From the NCBI GenBank assembly GCA_038745625.1, contig JBCDLG010000015.1, forward strand, positions 1-40,074: a stretch of DNA of 40,074 nt. The letters are read 5' to 3'. Below the pieces are notes generated by a model. That model worked only from the letters and a program-made list of their open reading frames with translations. It was not told the DNA's origin and ran no database searches. The translations under genes were made by a program, and so were the position numbers. Below, piece by piece: positions 31,784 to 40,074 of this stretch. Position 1 is the stretch's first letter; every line of letters starts with the position of its first letter. Source of the stretch: Parvularcula sp038745625. GTDB taxonomy: Bacteria > Pseudomonadota > Alphaproteobacteria > Caulobacterales > Parvularculaceae.

Positions 31784-31954
31784 CTAAGCGATACGGCACG
31801 CCGAACCAAGTGGTGGTTCTGTGTTGTGCATGATGCGGCGCTGCCGTTTTTCAAGAAACGCCCGCCACTGCTCCGCGGGCCCTACAACGCGGCCGTTCCG
31901 CGCGATGTTGGCTTCATGGCCAATTAGGGTTAGCGCGGCGGTAAGCTTGATCAA
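31784..31954 (-). CDS. Possible small protein (56 aa) upstream of map
   Basis: A TTG-started frame on the minus strand runs 57 codons including its TAG, ending 10 bases before the map start. The product begins MIKLTAALTLIGHEANIARN and continues GRVVGPAEQWRAFLEKRQRR. That looks like an amphipathic, protein-like sequence, not random out-of-frame translation. The frame is open only from about 31972, and no ATG or GTG start exists. I recognise no family. Position suggests translational coupling to map. It might also be the remnant of a larger gene. Confidence 0.4.
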   Translation of the reverse strand: MIKLTAALTLIGHEANIARNGRVVGPAEQWRAFLEKRQRRIMHNTEPPLGSACRIA

Positions 31955-32035
31955 CTCCGTTGAATGATCTCCACTCGATACAATTTAAAGTAGTGTTCTC
32001 AGGGTACGGTGATCTCCAGCCACGAGGAGAATCCC

Positions 32036-32695
32036 GTGCTTCGCTTGATCTGCATACTGCTGTCTATCTTGCCCTCGTCAGCATCAGCCGCGATCCTCTT
32101 TGGAGAGGTCACCGGGGGGACAGCATTTTCTGCAGGCGGAGTCTTCGTCGAACTCGTGGATCTCGACACCGTTGTTGTTGGTGCAAATCGTTATGATGAC
32201 GCCAACCTACGCGCATTCAACGAACGACAGAACGTGGTGACTGACTCCGTGATCCAAACCAATGTCGGTCGCAACGTCGAAGCTGGCGAGGTGGTGGCTA
32301 GCCACTACGTTGTTTTCGATCCTGATGACCATGACAATGTCGAGGGCACGATTTATTTTGACGCGCCGATTGTCGGCGTTGTCACCAACGGTGGAGAGCT
32401 GACCGACACCGACTTCCTGGCGAACAGTTTGGTGACCTATGATCATGTGGAGAGGCGCGGGCTTAACGCAAATGATGTTGTGACGCTCTTTGCCGTTGAG
32501 CCCAACCGGTTGGACGTCATGATCCTTGCACGATCGCCGGGCGATTTCATCCGTGTCTTGACGGAAACATCGCAGCTCGCCATTGATCTAGGGATCTCAG
32601 AGCTCGTTGCACCGGCGCCATCGGCTGGTGTCCTGATGGTCTTGGGCGCGGTCGGCTGGGCTGCTGCCAGCAGGGCCTACATGGTGAGGGCTTAG
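32036..32695 (+). CDS. Exported protein with a PEP-CTERM-like C-terminal sorting tail
   Basis: This 219-aa protein of unknown function has an N-terminal signal peptide (MLRLICILLSILPSSASA) and an acidic, beta-rich body (GTIYFDAPIVGVVTNGGELT, TLFAVEPNRLDVMILAR). The final 30 residues resemble a PEP-CTERM/VPxPA tripartite tail: APAPS, a hydrophobic run (AGVLMVLGAVGWAAA), then a short basic end (SRAYMVRA). GTG 32036 is chosen because GAGGAG lies 6 bases upstream and it starts the signal peptide; an upstream GTG at 32009 has neither feature. The cognate exosortase is not in the window. Confidence 0.75.
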   Translation: MLRLICILLSILPSSASAAILFGEVTGGTAFSAGGVFVELVDLDTVVVGANRYDDANLRAFNERQNVVTDSVIQTNVGRNVEAGEVVASHYVVFDPDDHDNVEGTIYFDAPIVGVVTNGGELTDTDFLANSLVTYDHVERRGLNANDVVTLFAVEPNRLDVMILARSPGDFIRVLTETSQLAIDLGISELVAPAPSAGVLMVLGAVGWAAASRAYMVRA

Positions 32696-32820
32696 GGCGT
32701 AAAAGCTGCGCGCCTGCCGCTGCGATCGGCGCAACGCTGTTTTGCTGCATAGGAGCCTTGCGCGTTGGGGCGCAGGGGCAAATCTACCCCCGCATCAGAC
32801 GCGCAACCGAGGAGAGTCCC

Positions 32821-33555
32821 ATGCAGCGGTTTGAAGGTAGGACCATTCTTGTCACCGGTGGCACCAGCGGCATCGGCAAAGCGACAGCGGCGCGGATTGC
32901 CTCCGAAGGCGGCCATGTGATTGTCACGGGCACCAATGAGGGACGCCTCGAAGAGATGCGCCAATCGATCCAGGGCGTCACCGCCATCCAAAACGATGCG
33001 GGCGATCCCGACGCCGCAAAAGCGCTCGCGGCCGAAGTGGGTGAGCTCGACGGTGCGTTTTTCAATGCTGGTTTCGGGCTGTTCCACGCCCATAACGAGA
33101 TCACGCCAGAGGCCTATGCCGAGCAGATGGACGTCAATGTCCGCGGCCCGATGCTCCAGGTGGCGGCACTTTCCGGACAGCTGAAACCAGGCGCTGCGAT
33201 CGTCATCAACACGTCGGTGATCCAGCATATGAGCATGCCTGGCGCGGCGCTCTACGGCGCATCGAAGTCGGCGATGCGGTATTTCGTGAAAAACCTTGCC
33301 TCTGAGCTTGGCTCACGCGGCATTCGGGCCAATGCGGTGAGCCCCGGCCCGATTGGCACGGACTTCTTCAACCGGACCAATCTGCCGTCCGAAGCGACAG
33401 GACAGATGGCGGAGGGCATCGCCGCGCAAGTCCCGCTGGGACGGTTTGGTAAGCCCGAGGAGGTGGCTGCGGTCGCGGCATTCTTGCTGTCTGATGACGC
33501 AAGCTATGTCACTGGGTCGGAGTACACCGTCGATGGCGGGATGAGCCTTCACTAA
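32821..33555 (+). CDS. Short-chain dehydrogenase/reductase
   Basis: This 244-aa classical SDR oxidoreductase has an unknown substrate. The cofactor motif is ILVTGGTSGIGKATAARIAS, with NAGFG at about residue 82. Catalytic residues are Ser132 (VINTSVIQHM), Tyr145 and Lys149 (AALYGASKSAMRYFVKNLA). The C-terminal segment RFGKPEEVAAVAAFLLSDDA and the ending TGSEYTVDGGMSLH are typical of the family. ATG 32821 is preceded by GAGGAGAG; in-frame codons back to 32758 have no support. It appears to be a single gene between the exported protein and the dipeptidase. Confidence 0.93.
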   Translation: MQRFEGRTILVTGGTSGIGKATAARIASEGGHVIVTGTNEGRLEEMRQSIQGVTAIQNDAGDPDAAKALAAEVGELDGAFFNAGFGLFHAHNEITPEAYAEQMDVNVRGPMLQVAALSGQLKPGAAIVINTSVIQHMSMPGAALYGASKSAMRYFVKNLASELGSRGIRANAVSPGPIGTDFFNRTNLPSEATGQMAEGIAAQVPLGRFGKPEEVAAVAAFLLSDDASYVTGSEYTVDGGMSLH

Positions 33556-33607
33556 GCCCCTGCGTCTGCCTGGGTGACGGCGGCCGGAAGCGTGATAAGA
33601 TCAGGTT

Positions 33608-34879
33608 ATGGCCGATTTTTTCACCCGCGTCCTCGCCTGGGCAGCCCTTCTTCTGGGCGTGATTGCGCTCCTGTTCTTTCTCTTCGTCCCGGCATTGACC
33701 GATGGGGCGATGAACCAGGTGATCCCGCACGAGCCCTATGAGATCTCCGACGAGGCGGCAGCGCTGCATGCCACGATCCCGGTGGCGGATCTTCATAGCG
33801 ACACGATGCTCTGGAACCGGAACATCCATAAGCGTCATAGCCGAGGGCACGTCGATCTTCCGCGGATGCGCGATGGCGGCATGTTCCTTCAGGTCTTCAC
33901 CGCCGTCACCAAGTCTCCCGCGGGACAAAACTATGAAGCCAATGACAGGGACGCTTCTGACACCATCACCAGCCTTGCGCTGATGCAGCGCTGGCCCATG
34001 GCGACCTGGGGCAGCCTGGAGGCGCGGGCGACCTTTCAAGCCCAGAAGCTTCATCAGTTTGCGGAAGGTGATGATCAGTTCGTCGTTGCCCTCACACGAA
34101 GCGATCTCAACGAGGCCTATTTGCGTTGGCAGGGGCGCCGCGGTTTGGCCCGGTCTGTTGCCGAAACGGGCGATGATCTCGATACGATCGCGCTGTCGCT
34201 GATCGAAGAGGTTGAGAGCTTGCCGAGCACGCCAGACTTCGTCGTCGGCGTCCTGGGGATCGAAGGCTCCCATCCGCTCGAGGGTGATCTTGCGGCGATC
34301 GATCGCTTGTTTGCTGAGGGGTATCGCCTGATGGGGCTCCAGCATTTCTTCGACAACGAGCTTGGTGGGTCGTTGCATGGAACGTCGGGAGAAGGCTTGT
34401 CAGAGTTTGGACGCGCCGCGGTCCAACGGATGAACGAGCTCTCGATCGTGATCGACGTTGCGCATTCCTCGCCCCAAACCGTGCGCGAGACGTTGGCGCT
34501 ATCGACCCGGCCTTTGGTGATGAGCCACACGGGGTTTGAAGGCCATTGCTCCAGTCCACGGAACGTTTCCGATGAGCTGATGGCGGAGATCGCGGCGGCA
34601 GGCGGCTTGATCGGCGTTGGTTTCTGGGAGGATGTGACCTGCGATGCGAGCCCCGAAGGCATCGCTGATGCCATCATCTACGGCATCGACATGTTCGGGG
34701 TTGATCACATCGCGCTGGGATCGGATTTCGACGGCACCGTGACGACGACCTTCGATGCTTCGGAGATGGCCGCGATCACCGACGCGCTGCTCGATGCGGG
34801 TCTTTCAGGCGAGCAGGTCCGCAAAGTGATGGGCGAAAACACCGTGGCCTTTTTCCTCGCAAATCTGCCAGCCGAATAG
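33608..34879 (+). CDS. Membrane-anchored M19 dipeptidase
   Basis: This 423-aa zinc dipeptidase of the renal (membrane) dipeptidase family begins with an uncleaved-looking membrane anchor (AWAALLLGVIALLFFLFVPA), predicting a periplasmic catalytic domain. Metal ligands are His63 and Asp65 (VADLHSDTMLWN), the bridging Glu in GVLGIEGSHPLEGD, and histidines in IVIDVAHSSPQTVR and LVMSHTGFEGHC. The C-terminal motif DHIALGSDFDGTVTTTFD is characteristic. Such enzymes cleave dipeptides, including those with D-residues. Members of the family are often next to envelope genes. Confidence 0.93.
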   Translation: MADFFTRVLAWAALLLGVIALLFFLFVPALTDGAMNQVIPHEPYEISDEAAALHATIPVADLHSDTMLWNRNIHKRHSRGHVDLPRMRDGGMFLQVFTAVTKSPAGQNYEANDRDASDTITSLALMQRWPMATWGSLEARATFQAQKLHQFAEGDDQFVVALTRSDLNEAYLRWQGRRGLARSVAETGDDLDTIALSLIEEVESLPSTPDFVVGVLGIEGSHPLEGDLAAIDRLFAEGYRLMGLQHFFDNELGGSLHGTSGEGLSEFGRAAVQRMNELSIVIDVAHSSPQTVRETLALSTRPLVMSHTGFEGHCSSPRNVSDELMAEIAAAGGLIGVGFWEDVTCDASPEGIADAIIYGIDMFGVDHIALGSDFDGTVTTTFDASEMAAITDALLDAGLSGEQVRKVMGENTVAFFLANLPAE

Positions 34880-34940
34880 GCAGGGTCTTGCGCGCATCAG
34901 TGACTGTGACCAAACGGGGGGCTTCAGCGAAGGGCAGGGT

Positions 34941-37004
34941 ATGCTCAGGTTTGTTCTCGCGTTTCTTCTTCTCATCACACCCGCCGCGGCGCAGTCTGGC
35001 GCGTGGGTCACCACCGGCCATGCCGAAAGCCGGCTGATCGCCGAAAAGACGGCCGCTGTGCCCGGCGAGACGCTCTGGCTGGCGCTCGACCAGCAGCTTG
35101 AAGAGGGCTGGCATGTCTACTGGAAAAACCCGGGCGATAGTGGCCTTCCGCTCGAGCTGAGTTGGACGCTGCCCGAGGGCTTTGAGGCTGGGGAGATCGG
35201 CTATCCCTTGCCGCACCGCTTGCCGCTCGGTCCGCTGATGAATTTTGGCCATGAAGGCCATCCGCTTTTCGTCGTGCCGATCACTGTGCCGGTGGATGCC
35301 GTGACCGGCCGGACCGTGCGGATTGACGTCTTCGCTGAGTGGCTGATCTGTCTCGACGTTTGTATCCCCGAAAGCGCCGACCTGTCGCTCGCGATTGCCG
35401 TGGCGGAGGAGGCAGACGACGCCCTGCGCACCGCGGCGATGATCCGTGAAGCGCGTTCGGCTTTGCCGCGCGACCTGGGGCTTCATGCGCGCTTCGCTGA
35501 TCAAGACGGCGAAGTTGTTCTGGCTATTGAAGGCGCGCCGGCGGGCGACCCCTATATCTTCCCTGATGAGAGCGGTTTGATCGAGCCTGCCGCCGCCCAG
35601 CCGAGCATGCGCACAGGTGAGGATCTCGTCTTCACCCTGACACCGGCACTCAAGTACCGCGCCGCGCCGCCCGAGGCGCTTTCGGGCGTCGTGGTGGTGT
35701 CGATGCAAGGACAAGAAGTGGGGGTCCTCTTCAATGCTCAGAGGTCGGACGAGGCACTGGCGTTGGCTGCTATGCCTGCGGCGGCGGTTGCCGAGGGCGG
35801 CGGCAATGTCGTTTTGATCTTTGCTTTCGCGCTTCTCGGCGGCTTGGTTCTCAACGCTATGCCATGCGTTTTCCCGATCGTTTTTTTGAAAGCGGCGGGC
35901 ATCACCCAGCTTGCGGGCGCGGATCGGTCGGAGGTCAGAAAAGACGCTTATGCGTACACGGCGGGCGTCCTTGCTACCTTTGCCGCCATGGCCACTCTCC
36001 TCCTGGTGCTGAGGGGTTTGGGGGCCGAGCTTGGATGGGGCTTTCATCTTCAGTCGCCCATCGCCGTCGGGCTCTTCGCCGTCATTGTCTTTTTGATTGG
36101 TCTTAATCTCGCTGGGCTTTTCGAGGTCGGCACCTCGGTTCAGGGCGCAGGGCAACGGCTCACCCAGAAAAAGGGCGCAGCCGGATCGTTTTTCACAGGC
36201 CTCCTCGCGGTCCTTGTCGCGGCGCCGTGCATTGGGCCGTTTCTGGGCCTGCCGATCGGCTATGCACTGACAGCACCGCCCGCAGCTGCGATCGCTGTCT
36301 TCCTGGCCCTCGGGCTTGGTTTGGCGCTCCCTTACCTCGCGCTCGCCGCAGCACCCCAGGCGGCAAGCCTGCTCCCGAAGCCGGGCGCATGGATGGTGCG
36401 GGTGAAGCAGCTTTTCTCTTTCGCGATGTTCGGCACGGTGGTGTGGCTGACCTGGGTGGTGAGCCTCCAGGCGGGGCCACAAGGTGTGCTCATCCTCGGC
36501 ATCGCGCTGGTCGCCTCTTCGCTGGCCGCGTGGCTCTATGGTCTGGCGCAGGAGAAGGGCGGCAGCACGCTGCTGCGTGCAGCGGCTGCGCTCGCGATCG
36601 CGATCGCCCTTGCGCCGCTCTTCACCCTGACGGCAGCGCCGGTCGCTGCAGCATCAACGGCCACAGAGAAAATTCCTTATGACGAGGCGATGCTGGCGCA
36701 GTACCGTGCGGAGGGCACGCCGGTGTTCATCGACTTCACCGCCGCATGGTGCGTCACCTGTCAATACAACAAGCGCGTTGTCCTCGACACGGAGCCGATC
36801 AAGTCGCTCTTCGCGGAAACAGGCACCGTTTTCATGGTCGCCGATCTCACCAACCCGGACCCCATCATTACCGCTGCGATAGAAAGACAAGGTCGCAGCG
36901 GCGTTCCGCTCTATCTTTACTATAATGGCGAAGCAGAGCCCGAGATTCTGCCGCAGATTTTGACCGCTGAGCGTGTCGCACAAACCTTGGAGCAAGCTGG
37001 ATGA
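34941..37004 (+). CDS. dsbD: DsbD-family thiol:disulfide interchange protein
   Basis: This 687-aa inner-membrane reductase carries electrons from cytoplasmic thioredoxin to the periplasm. It has a signal peptide (MLRFVLAFLLLITPAAAQ) and a large N-terminal periplasmic domain (to about residue 285) with a likely Cys pair (EWLICLDVCIPESA). A membrane core of about eight helices carries Cys309 (NAMPCVFPIVFLKAAG) and Cys430 (AAPCIGPFLGLP). The C-terminal thioredoxin-like domain has CVTC (Cys604, Cys607) in FTAAWCVTCQYNKRVV. The extended N-terminal domain resembles the ScsB type. The stop overlaps the following gene's ATG. Confidence 0.93.
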   Translation: MLRFVLAFLLLITPAAAQSGAWVTTGHAESRLIAEKTAAVPGETLWLALDQQLEEGWHVYWKNPGDSGLPLELSWTLPEGFEAGEIGYPLPHRLPLGPLMNFGHEGHPLFVVPITVPVDAVTGRTVRIDVFAEWLICLDVCIPESADLSLAIAVAEEADDALRTAAMIREARSALPRDLGLHARFADQDGEVVLAIEGAPAGDPYIFPDESGLIEPAAAQPSMRTGEDLVFTLTPALKYRAAPPEALSGVVVVSMQGQEVGVLFNAQRSDEALALAAMPAAAVAEGGGNVVLIFAFALLGGLVLNAMPCVFPIVFLKAAGITQLAGADRSEVRKDAYAYTAGVLATFAAMATLLLVLRGLGAELGWGFHLQSPIAVGLFAVIVFLIGLNLAGLFEVGTSVQGAGQRLTQKKGAAGSFFTGLLAVLVAAPCIGPFLGLPIGYALTAPPAAAIAVFLALGLGLALPYLALAAAPQAASLLPKPGAWMVRVKQLFSFAMFGTVVWLTWVVSLQAGPQGVLILGIALVASSLAAWLYGLAQEKGGSTLLRAAAALAIAIALAPLFTLTAAPVAAASTATEKIPYDEAMLAQYRAEGTPVFIDFTAAWCVTCQYNKRVVLDTEPIKSLFAETGTVFMVADLTNPDPIITAAIERQGRSGVPLYLYYNGEAEPEILPQILTAERVAQTLEQAG

Positions 37005-37588
37005 TTACCGCCGCCCTTTCTTCTCTTCTGATGCTGTCCGCCGCCAACGCGCCGATCCCTGGTGAGACCGCGCCCGATTTCACCGAGATCAGCGCCTCGG
37101 GGACGGAGATCTCTCTGGCTGATTTCGCAGGCCAGACGGTGGTTCTTGAGTGGACCAATCACGACTGCCCCTTCGTCCGTAAGCACTACAACTCAGACAA
37201 TATGCAAGGTCTGCAGCGCCGCGCCGCCGCGGAAGAGATTGTCTGGATCTCGGTGATTTCGTCTGCACCCGGAAAGCAGGGACATGTGTCCGCAGCCGAG
37301 GCCAATCAGCTGACCGAAAGCCGCGGTGCCGAGCCCGCCTATGTGCTGCTCGACGAAGACGGTAGCATGGGCCGCGCTTATGGCGCGAAGACCACGCCGC
37401 ATATGTACATCATCGATGATGAAGGCCTGCTGCGCTACGCGGGCGCGATCGACACGATCCCTTCGGCGGATCCGGCTGATCTCCCGAACGCGCAGAACTA
37501 TGTGACGGCGGCGCTCGGCTCGATGGCGGATGGCGAAGAGGTGGTCACCTCGCTGTCGGCACCTTATGGATGCTCCGTGAAGTACTGA
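37001..37588 (+). CDS. Exported thioredoxin-fold (AhpC/TSA-like) protein
   Basis: This 195-aa redoxin-domain protein has an N-terminal signal-like segment (MITAALSSLLMLSAANAPIP). The core begins GETAPDFTEISASGTEISLA and includes VVLEWTNHDCPFVRKHYNSD, where Cys56 replaces the usual CXXC with a single peroxiredoxin-like cysteine. It continues YGAKTTPHMYIIDDEGLLRY. A second cysteine near the end (APYGCSVKY) may be a resolving partner. The ATG overlaps the dsbD stop (ATGA), so it is probably reduced by that DsbD. Peroxidase or disulfide activity is inferred. Confidence 0.88.
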   Translation: MITAALSSLLMLSAANAPIPGETAPDFTEISASGTEISLADFAGQTVVLEWTNHDCPFVRKHYNSDNMQGLQRRAAAEEIVWISVISSAPGKQGHVSAAEANQLTESRGAEPAYVLLDEDGSMGRAYGAKTTPHMYIIDDEGLLRYAGAIDTIPSADPADLPNAQNYVTAALGSMADGEEVVTSLSAPYGCSVKY

Positions 37589-37616
37589 TTCCTTCGACGC
37601 ATCTCGGGAGCGAGAC

Positions 37617-39257
37617 ATGACCGACCCCACCGCGCTCAACGCTTGGGGTGCGCTTTCCGCCCTTGCGACAACCGATGGCCAGGCAGAGCTGCGGACGCTG
37701 TTCGCGCGTGATCCTGGCCGGTTTGAGCGCTTCTCACGTCAGGCCTGCGGGCTGTTTGTCGACCTCTCTAAGACCCGGGTCACGGATGCTGTGATGGATG
37801 CGCTGTTTGCGCTCGCGCGTGAGGCGGAGCTTGAGGAGCGGCGTACCTCGATGTTCGCTGGCGCGCCGATCAACACGACCGAGCATCGGGCCGTCCTTCA
37901 CACCGCCCTGCGCGATACACGGTATGACACCTATCTCGTCGATGGCGAGGACGTGATGCCGTTGATCGAGACCGTCCGCCAAAGGATGAAAGACTACACC
38001 GAGGCAGTCATCTCCGGCTCCATTAAAGGAGCGACAGGCAAGCCGCTCACCACCGTGGTCAATATCGGCATTGGCGGATCGGATCTCGGCCCTGTTATGG
38101 TGACGGAGGCGCTGAAGCCCTACCACGCCCAGGGACGCTCCGTGCATTTTGTCTCCAATGTTGACGGGACGCATATCACGGAGGTTCTGTGTCAGGTTGA
38201 TCCGGAGACGACGCTTTTCTGTATCGCGTCCAAGACCTTCACCACGCAAGAGACAATGACCAATGCGGCGAGCGCGCGCGACTGGTTTCTCGCGCAGGGT
38301 CGCGGCGAGGCGGACATCGCCAAGCATTTCGTGGCGCTCTCCACCAACCATGATGCGACGTCAGCCTTTGGTATTGCCTCCGAGAACGTCTTTGGTTTCT
38401 GGGATTGGGTCGGCGGCCGCTACAGCCTGTGGTCAGCGATTGGCCTGCCAATAGCGCTCACCATCGGCTGGGATAATTTCGAAGCGCTGCTGGACGGCGC
38501 GCGCGAGATGGACCGCCATTTCGAGGACGCACCGCTTGCGGACAACCTTCCCGTTCTGCTCGGTCTCACCGGTCTGTGGCACCGCAGCTTCCTCGGCATG
38601 AGCGGTCTCGCGGTCTTGCCCTATGACCAGTATCTTCACCGATTGGCTGCTTATCTTCAGCAGGCGGATATGGAATCGAACGGAAAAGGCCGCCGCCATG
38701 ACGGCAGTGCGGTCGGATATCCGACGGGACCCATCCTATTCGGCGAGCCTGGCACAAATGGTCAGCATGCGTTCTACCAGCTGATCCACCAGGGCACAGA
38801 TGTCATCCCTTGCGAGTTCATTGCCGCTGCGCGTTCGCACAACCCGCTTGGTGATCACCACGAGAAGCTCCTCGCCAATGTCCTGGCGCAGCCCGAAGCG
38901 CTGATGGTGGGCGTGACGGAAGAGGAGGCTGAGCAGGCGCTGCTCGACGGCGGTGCAGCTACCGGTGAAGCGAAGCGTCTTGCCAAGCACAAAGCCTTTC
39001 CTGGCAATCGGCCGTCGGTGACGATCCTGATGGATCAGGTGACGCCGCGGACTCTCGGTGCCCTGATCGCCCTCTATGAGCATAAGATCTTCGTCCAAGG
39101 AGTCGTTTGGGGCATCAACTCCTATGACCAGTTCGGCGTGGAGCTGGGCAAGGTGCTGGCGAAGCCTATTCTGGCTGAACTGAAGGGTGAGGACACCGGT
39201 GAGCATGACAGCTCAACCGCTGGGCTGATCGCGCAAATCAAACGTCTTCGGGGATAG
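37617..39257 (+). CDS. pgi: Glucose-6-phosphate isomerase
   Basis: Pgi interconverts glucose-6-phosphate and fructose-6-phosphate. The signatures are plain: VVNIGIGGSDLGPVMVTEAL, the active-site segment IASKTFTTQETMTNA, WDWVGGRYSLWSAIGLPIAL, the catalytic Glu/His region GEPGTNGQHAFYQLIHQGT, and the C-terminal Lys segment SYDQFGVELGKVLAKPI. The 546-aa length matches long bacterial Pgi. The start has GGGAGCGAG about 6 bases upstream. It follows the redoxin gene by 28 bases. Confidence 0.98.
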   Translation: MTDPTALNAWGALSALATTDGQAELRTLFARDPGRFERFSRQACGLFVDLSKTRVTDAVMDALFALAREAELEERRTSMFAGAPINTTEHRAVLHTALRDTRYDTYLVDGEDVMPLIETVRQRMKDYTEAVISGSIKGATGKPLTTVVNIGIGGSDLGPVMVTEALKPYHAQGRSVHFVSNVDGTHITEVLCQVDPETTLFCIASKTFTTQETMTNAASARDWFLAQGRGEADIAKHFVALSTNHDATSAFGIASENVFGFWDWVGGRYSLWSAIGLPIALTIGWDNFEALLDGAREMDRHFEDAPLADNLPVLLGLTGLWHRSFLGMSGLAVLPYDQYLHRLAAYLQQADMESNGKGRRHDGSAVGYPTGPILFGEPGTNGQHAFYQLIHQGTDVIPCEFIAAARSHNPLGDHHEKLLANVLAQPEALMVGVTEEEAEQALLDGGAATGEAKRLAKHKAFPGNRPSVTILMDQVTPRTLGALIALYEHKIFVQGVVWGINSYDQFGVELGKVLAKPILAELKGEDTGEHDSSTAGLIAQIKRLRG

Positions 39258-39319
39258 AGAACCTTGCGAAAAGAAGGACTTTCCGGTAGCGCTCCGACCT
39301 TGCTGCGCTTGGGTGCACT

Positions 39320-39826
39320 ATGAACCACGACGTCAGATCAGTGGCGATCATCATGGGCTCGACCTCGGATTGGTCGACCATGAAAGCAGCCGCGGATGTC
39401 CTTGATGCCCTGGATGTGGGGCATGATGATTTGGTGATTTCCGCTCATCGAACGCCAAACCGCATGGTCAAGTTTGCAACGAATGCGGAGGAAGACGGCT
39501 ATAAAGTGATTATCGCCGGGGCCGGGGGCGCGGCTCATCTTCCGGGCATGGTGGCGTCGCTCACGACCTTACCGGTCCTGGGTGTGCCGGTGCAGTCGAA
39601 GGCGCTTTCGGGCATGGACAGTCTACTATCAATTGCGCAGATGCCCGGCGGTATCCCGGTGGGAACGCTTGCTATTGGTGAGGCCGGCGCCAAGAATGCT
39701 GGTCTGATGGCGGCCTCGATTTTGGCACTGAGCGATCATGAGCTCTCTATGCGTCTTAAGGCGTGGCGGCAAAAACAAAGCGATGCGGTGCTCGAAGCAC
39801 CGCCCACGGATGAGCCTGTTCTTTAG
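39320..39826 (+). CDS. purE: N5-carboxyaminoimidazole ribonucleotide mutase PurE
   Basis: PurE moves the carboxyl group of N5-CAIR to C4 in de novo purine synthesis, acting just after PurK. Active-site motifs are IIMGSTSDWSTMKAAADVLD, LVISAHRTPNRMVKFA, IAGAGGAAHLPGMVASLT and VPVQSKALSGMDSLLSIAQM. The length of 168 aa is normal for class I PurE. There is no clear ribosome site before ATG 39320. It abuts purK directly. Confidence 0.97.
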   Translation: MNHDVRSVAIIMGSTSDWSTMKAAADVLDALDVGHDDLVISAHRTPNRMVKFATNAEEDGYKVIIAGAGGAAHLPGMVASLTTLPVLGVPVQSKALSGMDSLLSIAQMPGGIPVGTLAIGEAGAKNAGLMAASILALSDHELSMRLKAWRQKQSDAVLEAPPTDEPVL

Positions 39827-40074
39827 ATGATGCTGAAACCCGGTTCCACCATCGGGGTCCTGGGCACAGGGCAGCTAGGGCGCATGTTATGCTCTGCCGC
39901 CGCGAAGCTCGGTTTCCGAACTGCAGTTTTTGGTCCTGATGCGGATGGGTCACCTGCGGGTGAGGTGGCAACGATGGTGCGGCAGGCAGCCTATGACGAC
40001 CTCGCGGCGGTCAAGGTGTTTGCCGAAGAGGTCGACGCGGTCACTTATGAGTTCGAGAACGTACCAGCGGCCAC
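39827..40074 (+). CDS. purK: N5-carboxyaminoimidazole ribonucleotide synthase PurK, N-terminal part
   Basis: This ATP-grasp enzyme carboxylates aminoimidazole ribonucleotide, and its product feeds PurE. The visible 82 codons show the N-terminal motif GSTIGVLGTGQLGRMLCSAA, FRTAVFGPDADGSPAGEVA and AVTYEFENVP, standard for PurK. The gene runs off the right edge. ATG 39827 immediately follows the purE stop; ATG 39830 is an alternative one codon later. Confidence 0.95.
   Translation, partial: MMLKPGSTIGVLGTGQLGRMLCSAAAKLGFRTAVFGPDADGSPAGEVATMVRQAAYDDLAAVKVFAEEVDAVTYEFENVPAA

Noticed and set aside
34776..36482. 568-codon open frame antisense to the dipeptidase and dsbD
   Set aside because: Its product is Arg/His/Gly-biased with no domain, and dsbD on the plus strand is unambiguous.

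Overview
This 40 kb window is a gene-dense, GC-rich (about 60% by eye) chromosomal segment, almost certainly from an alphaproteobacterium. The case rests on an RpoH-family sigma factor behind an EcfG-type general-stress promoter, the PHB genes phaR/phaA/phaB, a Tol-Pal cluster with an alphaproteobacterial-style TolA, a CtrA-like TTAA-N7-CTAA element, the small ribbon-helix-helix protein typical of this class, and the folE/hisI, NifU-like/yidD/thrS and map/radC groupings. I cannot name a genus. No tRNA, rRNA, CRISPR array, insertion sequence, integrase or attachment site was seen. Both ends cut genes: alanine dehydrogenase on the left and purK on the right.

Layout. 1-3.3 kb: alanine dehydrogenase (minus), then rpoH and an OmpA-type porin-anchor gene ending at a strong terminator. 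3.35-10.6 kb: a DUF45 metallopeptidase (minus) overlapping mutS head-to-head, a MEST-like alpha/beta hydrolase and an inositol-monophosphatase-family protein (both minus), and an acyl-CoA ligase. 10.6-19.97 kb: folE-hisI (minus) diverging from cysS, a DUF418 membrane protein, a NifU-like scaffold, yidD, a DUF6151 protein, thrS, and two surface-polysaccharide genes translationally coupled to thrS. 19.97-23.6 kb: the PHB regulator phaR diverging from phaA, then two small envelope proteins and phaB; the polymerase phaC is not in the window. 23.7-25.5 kb: two small exported proteins and asd. 25.6-29.9 kb: tolQ-tolR-tolA-tolB-pal. 29.9-32.0 kb, minus strand: a possible small ORF, map, radC and the ribbon-helix-helix protein. 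32-40 kb, plus strand: an exported protein with a PEP-CTERM-like tail, an SDR, a membrane-anchored M19 dipeptidase, a DsbD-type reductase with a coupled thioredoxin-fold partner, pgi, purE and purK.

How the genes work together. Most are housekeeping: translation (cysS, thrS, map), mismatch repair (mutS), histidine, folate, purine and aspartate-family synthesis (hisI, folE, purE/purK, asd), carbon storage (phaA/phaB/phaR) and envelope integrity (Tol-Pal, OmpA, DsbD). I found no convincing undescribed multi-gene system. The best leads are regulatory or small: an EcfG-consensus promoter in front of rpoH, the phaR terminator embedded in the end of the convergent glycosyltransferase gene, an unannotated small ORF ahead of map, the PEP-CTERM-like protein, a bacterial relative of mammalian MEST, an unusual Met/Asp-rich tail on Pal, and thrS coupled to polysaccharide genes.
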